This document shows, piece by piece, positions 5,861 through 7,296 of a stretch of 7,296 nt of DNA. The stretch is taken from NCBI GenBank assembly GCA_024688095.1, contig JAILEJ010000471.1, forward strand, positions 1-7,296, in the 5' to 3' direction. Below the pieces are notes generated by a model, which was given only the letters and a program-made list of their open reading frames with translations, ran no database searches and was not told where the DNA came from. Position 1 is the stretch's first letter, and each line of letters starts with the position of its first letter. Origin of the DNA: Butyrivibrio sp. Lineage in GTDB: Bacteria; Bacillota; Clostridia; Lachnospirales; Lachnospiraceae. The translations under genes were made by a program, and so were the position numbers.

Positions 5861-7296
5861 ATGGCAAATAGTGCAAGAGATAGTAAATATTCCAAAAATG
5901 ATATTTTGGAAGTGGAAATTATAGATATTGGTACTGATGGGGAGGGTATAGGCAAAATTGATGGCTATACCCTTTTTATTAAGGATGCAGTAATAGGGGA
6001 TAAAGTAAAGGCAAAGATAATGAAGGCAAAGAAGAATTATGCCTACGCTCATCTTGAGGAAGTAATTACTCCATCCTCTTTTAGAATTGATCCTGCCTGT
6101 AAAATTGCAAGACAGTGCGGAGGATGCCAGATACAGAATATGTCTTATGAAAGACAGCTGCAATTTAAACAGGATAAAGTAAGAAATAATATAGTAAGGC
6201 TTGGAGGGTTTGAAGCATCTGAAATAGATTCCAAAATGGAACCCATTATAGGTATGGATGAACCATTTAGATACAGAAACAAGGCACAGTATCCAGTTGG
6301 AACGGATAAAAATGGCAATATTATTATTGGTTTCTATGCAGGTCACAGTCACAATATTATTCCTTGTGAGGATTGCCTTATTGGAATCACAGAAAATAAA
6401 ATAATACTTGATATCATAAAAAAACATATGGAAGAGAATCATATTCTTCCTTATTCTGAGGAAACTGGGAAGGGACTTGTCCGACATATCCTGATTCGAA
6501 AGGGATTTACCAGTGACGAAATAATGGTTTGTATTGTAATCAATTACAACGCAGATAATAAGAACGTAAGGTCTAATGACAATGCTGTCACAAAATCTAG
6601 AGATAAACGTAATATAGAACACAAAATATTGAAAACTGAAGCATTAAATAACAGGTGGATTCCTAATCAGGATAAGCTTACTTCCATGCTTTCAAAAGTA
6701 AGTGGTATGGAAAGTATATCAGTAAGTATCAATACAGAACGCTCTAATGTAATAATGGGAACAGAGATACATACAATATGGGGGAAAGATACGATTTCAG
6801 ATACCCTGTGTGGACTGAAATTTAATATTTCACCACTTTCTTTTTATCAGGTTAATCCTGTACAGACTGAAAAGCTTTATAGACAGGCGATAGAATATGC
6901 AGGTCTTACAGGAAAAGAGACCGTATGGGATCTCTATTGCGGAATTGGAACTATAACGCTTGCGATGTCAAAAGATGCGAAGCATGTTTATGGTGTTGAG
7001 ATAATACCACAGGCAATTGATGATGCCAGGGAAAATGCAAAGGCAAATAAAATAGAAAATGCAGACTTTTATGTAGGGAAGGCGGAAGAGGTACTTCCAG
7101 ATCTCTATGAAAAAGAGGGTATCTTTGCAGATGTTATTTGTATAGATCCGCCAAGAAAAGGCTGTGATCAGGCGGCTCTTGATACAATGCTCAAAATGTC
7201 ACCTGAGAGAATTGTCTATGTAAGCTGTGACAGTGCGACTCTTGCAAGAGACCTCAGAATCCTCTGCGATGGTGGTTACAGAATTGAAAAAATCCG
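5861..7296 (+). CDS. rlmD: 23S rRNA (uracil-C5)-methyltransferase RlmD/RumA family (3'-truncated by window edge)
   Basis: This is a cytoplasmic SAM-dependent enzyme that converts a uracil in 23S rRNA (U1939 type; Firmicutes RlmCD enzymes also modify U747) to 5-methyluracil. The frame is open from the ATG at 5861 to the right edge, giving 478 visible residues without a stop. An N-terminal TRAM domain (about 13-75) precedes a probable 4Fe-4S site of the Cx5CxxC type (C80, C86, C89) with a distant fourth ligand at C172 or C169. The methyltransferase core has FYQVN (328-332), motif I DLYCGIGT (357-364), DPPRKG (429-434) and the nucleophile C456 in YVSCDSATLARD. The general-base Glu expected near the C terminus lies beyond the window; by comparison with RumA roughly 40 residues are missing. 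An Asn/Lys-rich insert (about 229-265) is unusual. Choice between U1939, U747 or both is not determinable here. Confidence 0.94.
   Translation, partial: MANSARDSKYSKNDILEVEIIDIGTDGEGIGKIDGYTLFIKDAVIGDKVKAKIMKAKKNYAYAHLEEVITPSSFRIDPACKIARQCGGCQIQNMSYERQLQFKQDKVRNNIVRLGGFEASEIDSKMEPIIGMDEPFRYRNKAQYPVGTDKNGNIIIGFYAGHSHNIIPCEDCLIGITENKIILDIIKKHMEENHILPYSEETGKGLVRHILIRKGFTSDEIMVCIVINYNADNKNVRSNDNAVTKSRDKRNIEHKILKTEALNNRWIPNQDKLTSMLSKVSGMESISVSINTERSNVIMGTEIHTIWGKDTISDTLCGLKFNISPLSFYQVNPVQTEKLYRQAIEYAGLTGKETVWDLYCGIGTITLAMSKDAKHVYGVEIIPQAIDDARENAKANKIENADFYVGKAEEVLPDLYEKEGIFADVICIDPPRKGCDQAALDTMLKMSPERIVYVSCDSATLARDLRILCDGGYRIEKI

Noticed and set aside
5744..6622. A 292-codon open frame on the minus strand
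   Set aside because: It lies antisense to the end of trmL and the rlmD-type gene, both with clear motifs. Its translation is rich in Phe, Tyr, Ile and Cys with no recognisable domain, as expected for the complement of AT-rich coding DNA.
1..7296. Mobile elements, CRISPR arrays, defence genes, tRNA or rRNA genes
   Set aside because: I saw no transposase or integrase motif, direct repeat array, or structured RNA gene; the window is almost entirely filled with housekeeping and regulatory coding sequence.

Overview
The window is an ordinary, densely packed chromosomal segment from what looks like a low-GC Gram-positive anaerobe of the Clostridia, most likely a Lachnospiraceae-type organism. This is inferred from the AT-rich composition, heavy use of AGA for Arg and ATA for Ile, and the Firmicutes-type families present (YhaM, MutS2 with a C-terminal Smr domain, an OmpR/VanR-style two-component pair). 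No species can be named from the sequence alone.

Layout, all on the plus strand: (1) the 3' part of a yhaM-type 3'-5' exoribonuclease gene, entering from the left edge and ending at 780; (2) mutS2 (780-3164), whose start codon overlaps the yhaM stop by one base; (3) a 45-base gap holding a 7-bp AT-rich inverted repeat and a good ribosome binding site; (4) an OmpR-family response regulator (3210-3911); (5) its partner membrane histidine kinase (3917-5356), five bases downstream; (6) trmL, a SPOUT tRNA 2'-O-methyltransferase (5359-5859), two bases downstream; (7) an RlmD-type 23S rRNA uracil-5 methyltransferase that starts at 5861, one base after trmL, and runs off the right edge. There is no rRNA, tRNA, CRISPR array, mobile element or convincing intrinsic terminator, and no gene-free stretch longer than 45 bases.

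The genes form one tight co-directional run. Apart from the two-component pair, all have roles in RNA, ribosomes or nucleic-acid maintenance: RNA decay (YhaM), recombination control and/or collided-ribosome handling (MutS2), tRNA wobble methylation (TrmL) and rRNA methylation (RlmD). The two-component system sits in the middle of this run and its signal is unknown. I did not find an undescribed system. The points most worth a second look are a hydrophilic insert of about 37 residues in the RlmD homologue, loss of the canonical LDLR motif in the MutS2 Smr domain, the small dyad before the response regulator, and the placing of a Cache-like sensor kinase among translation-quality genes.
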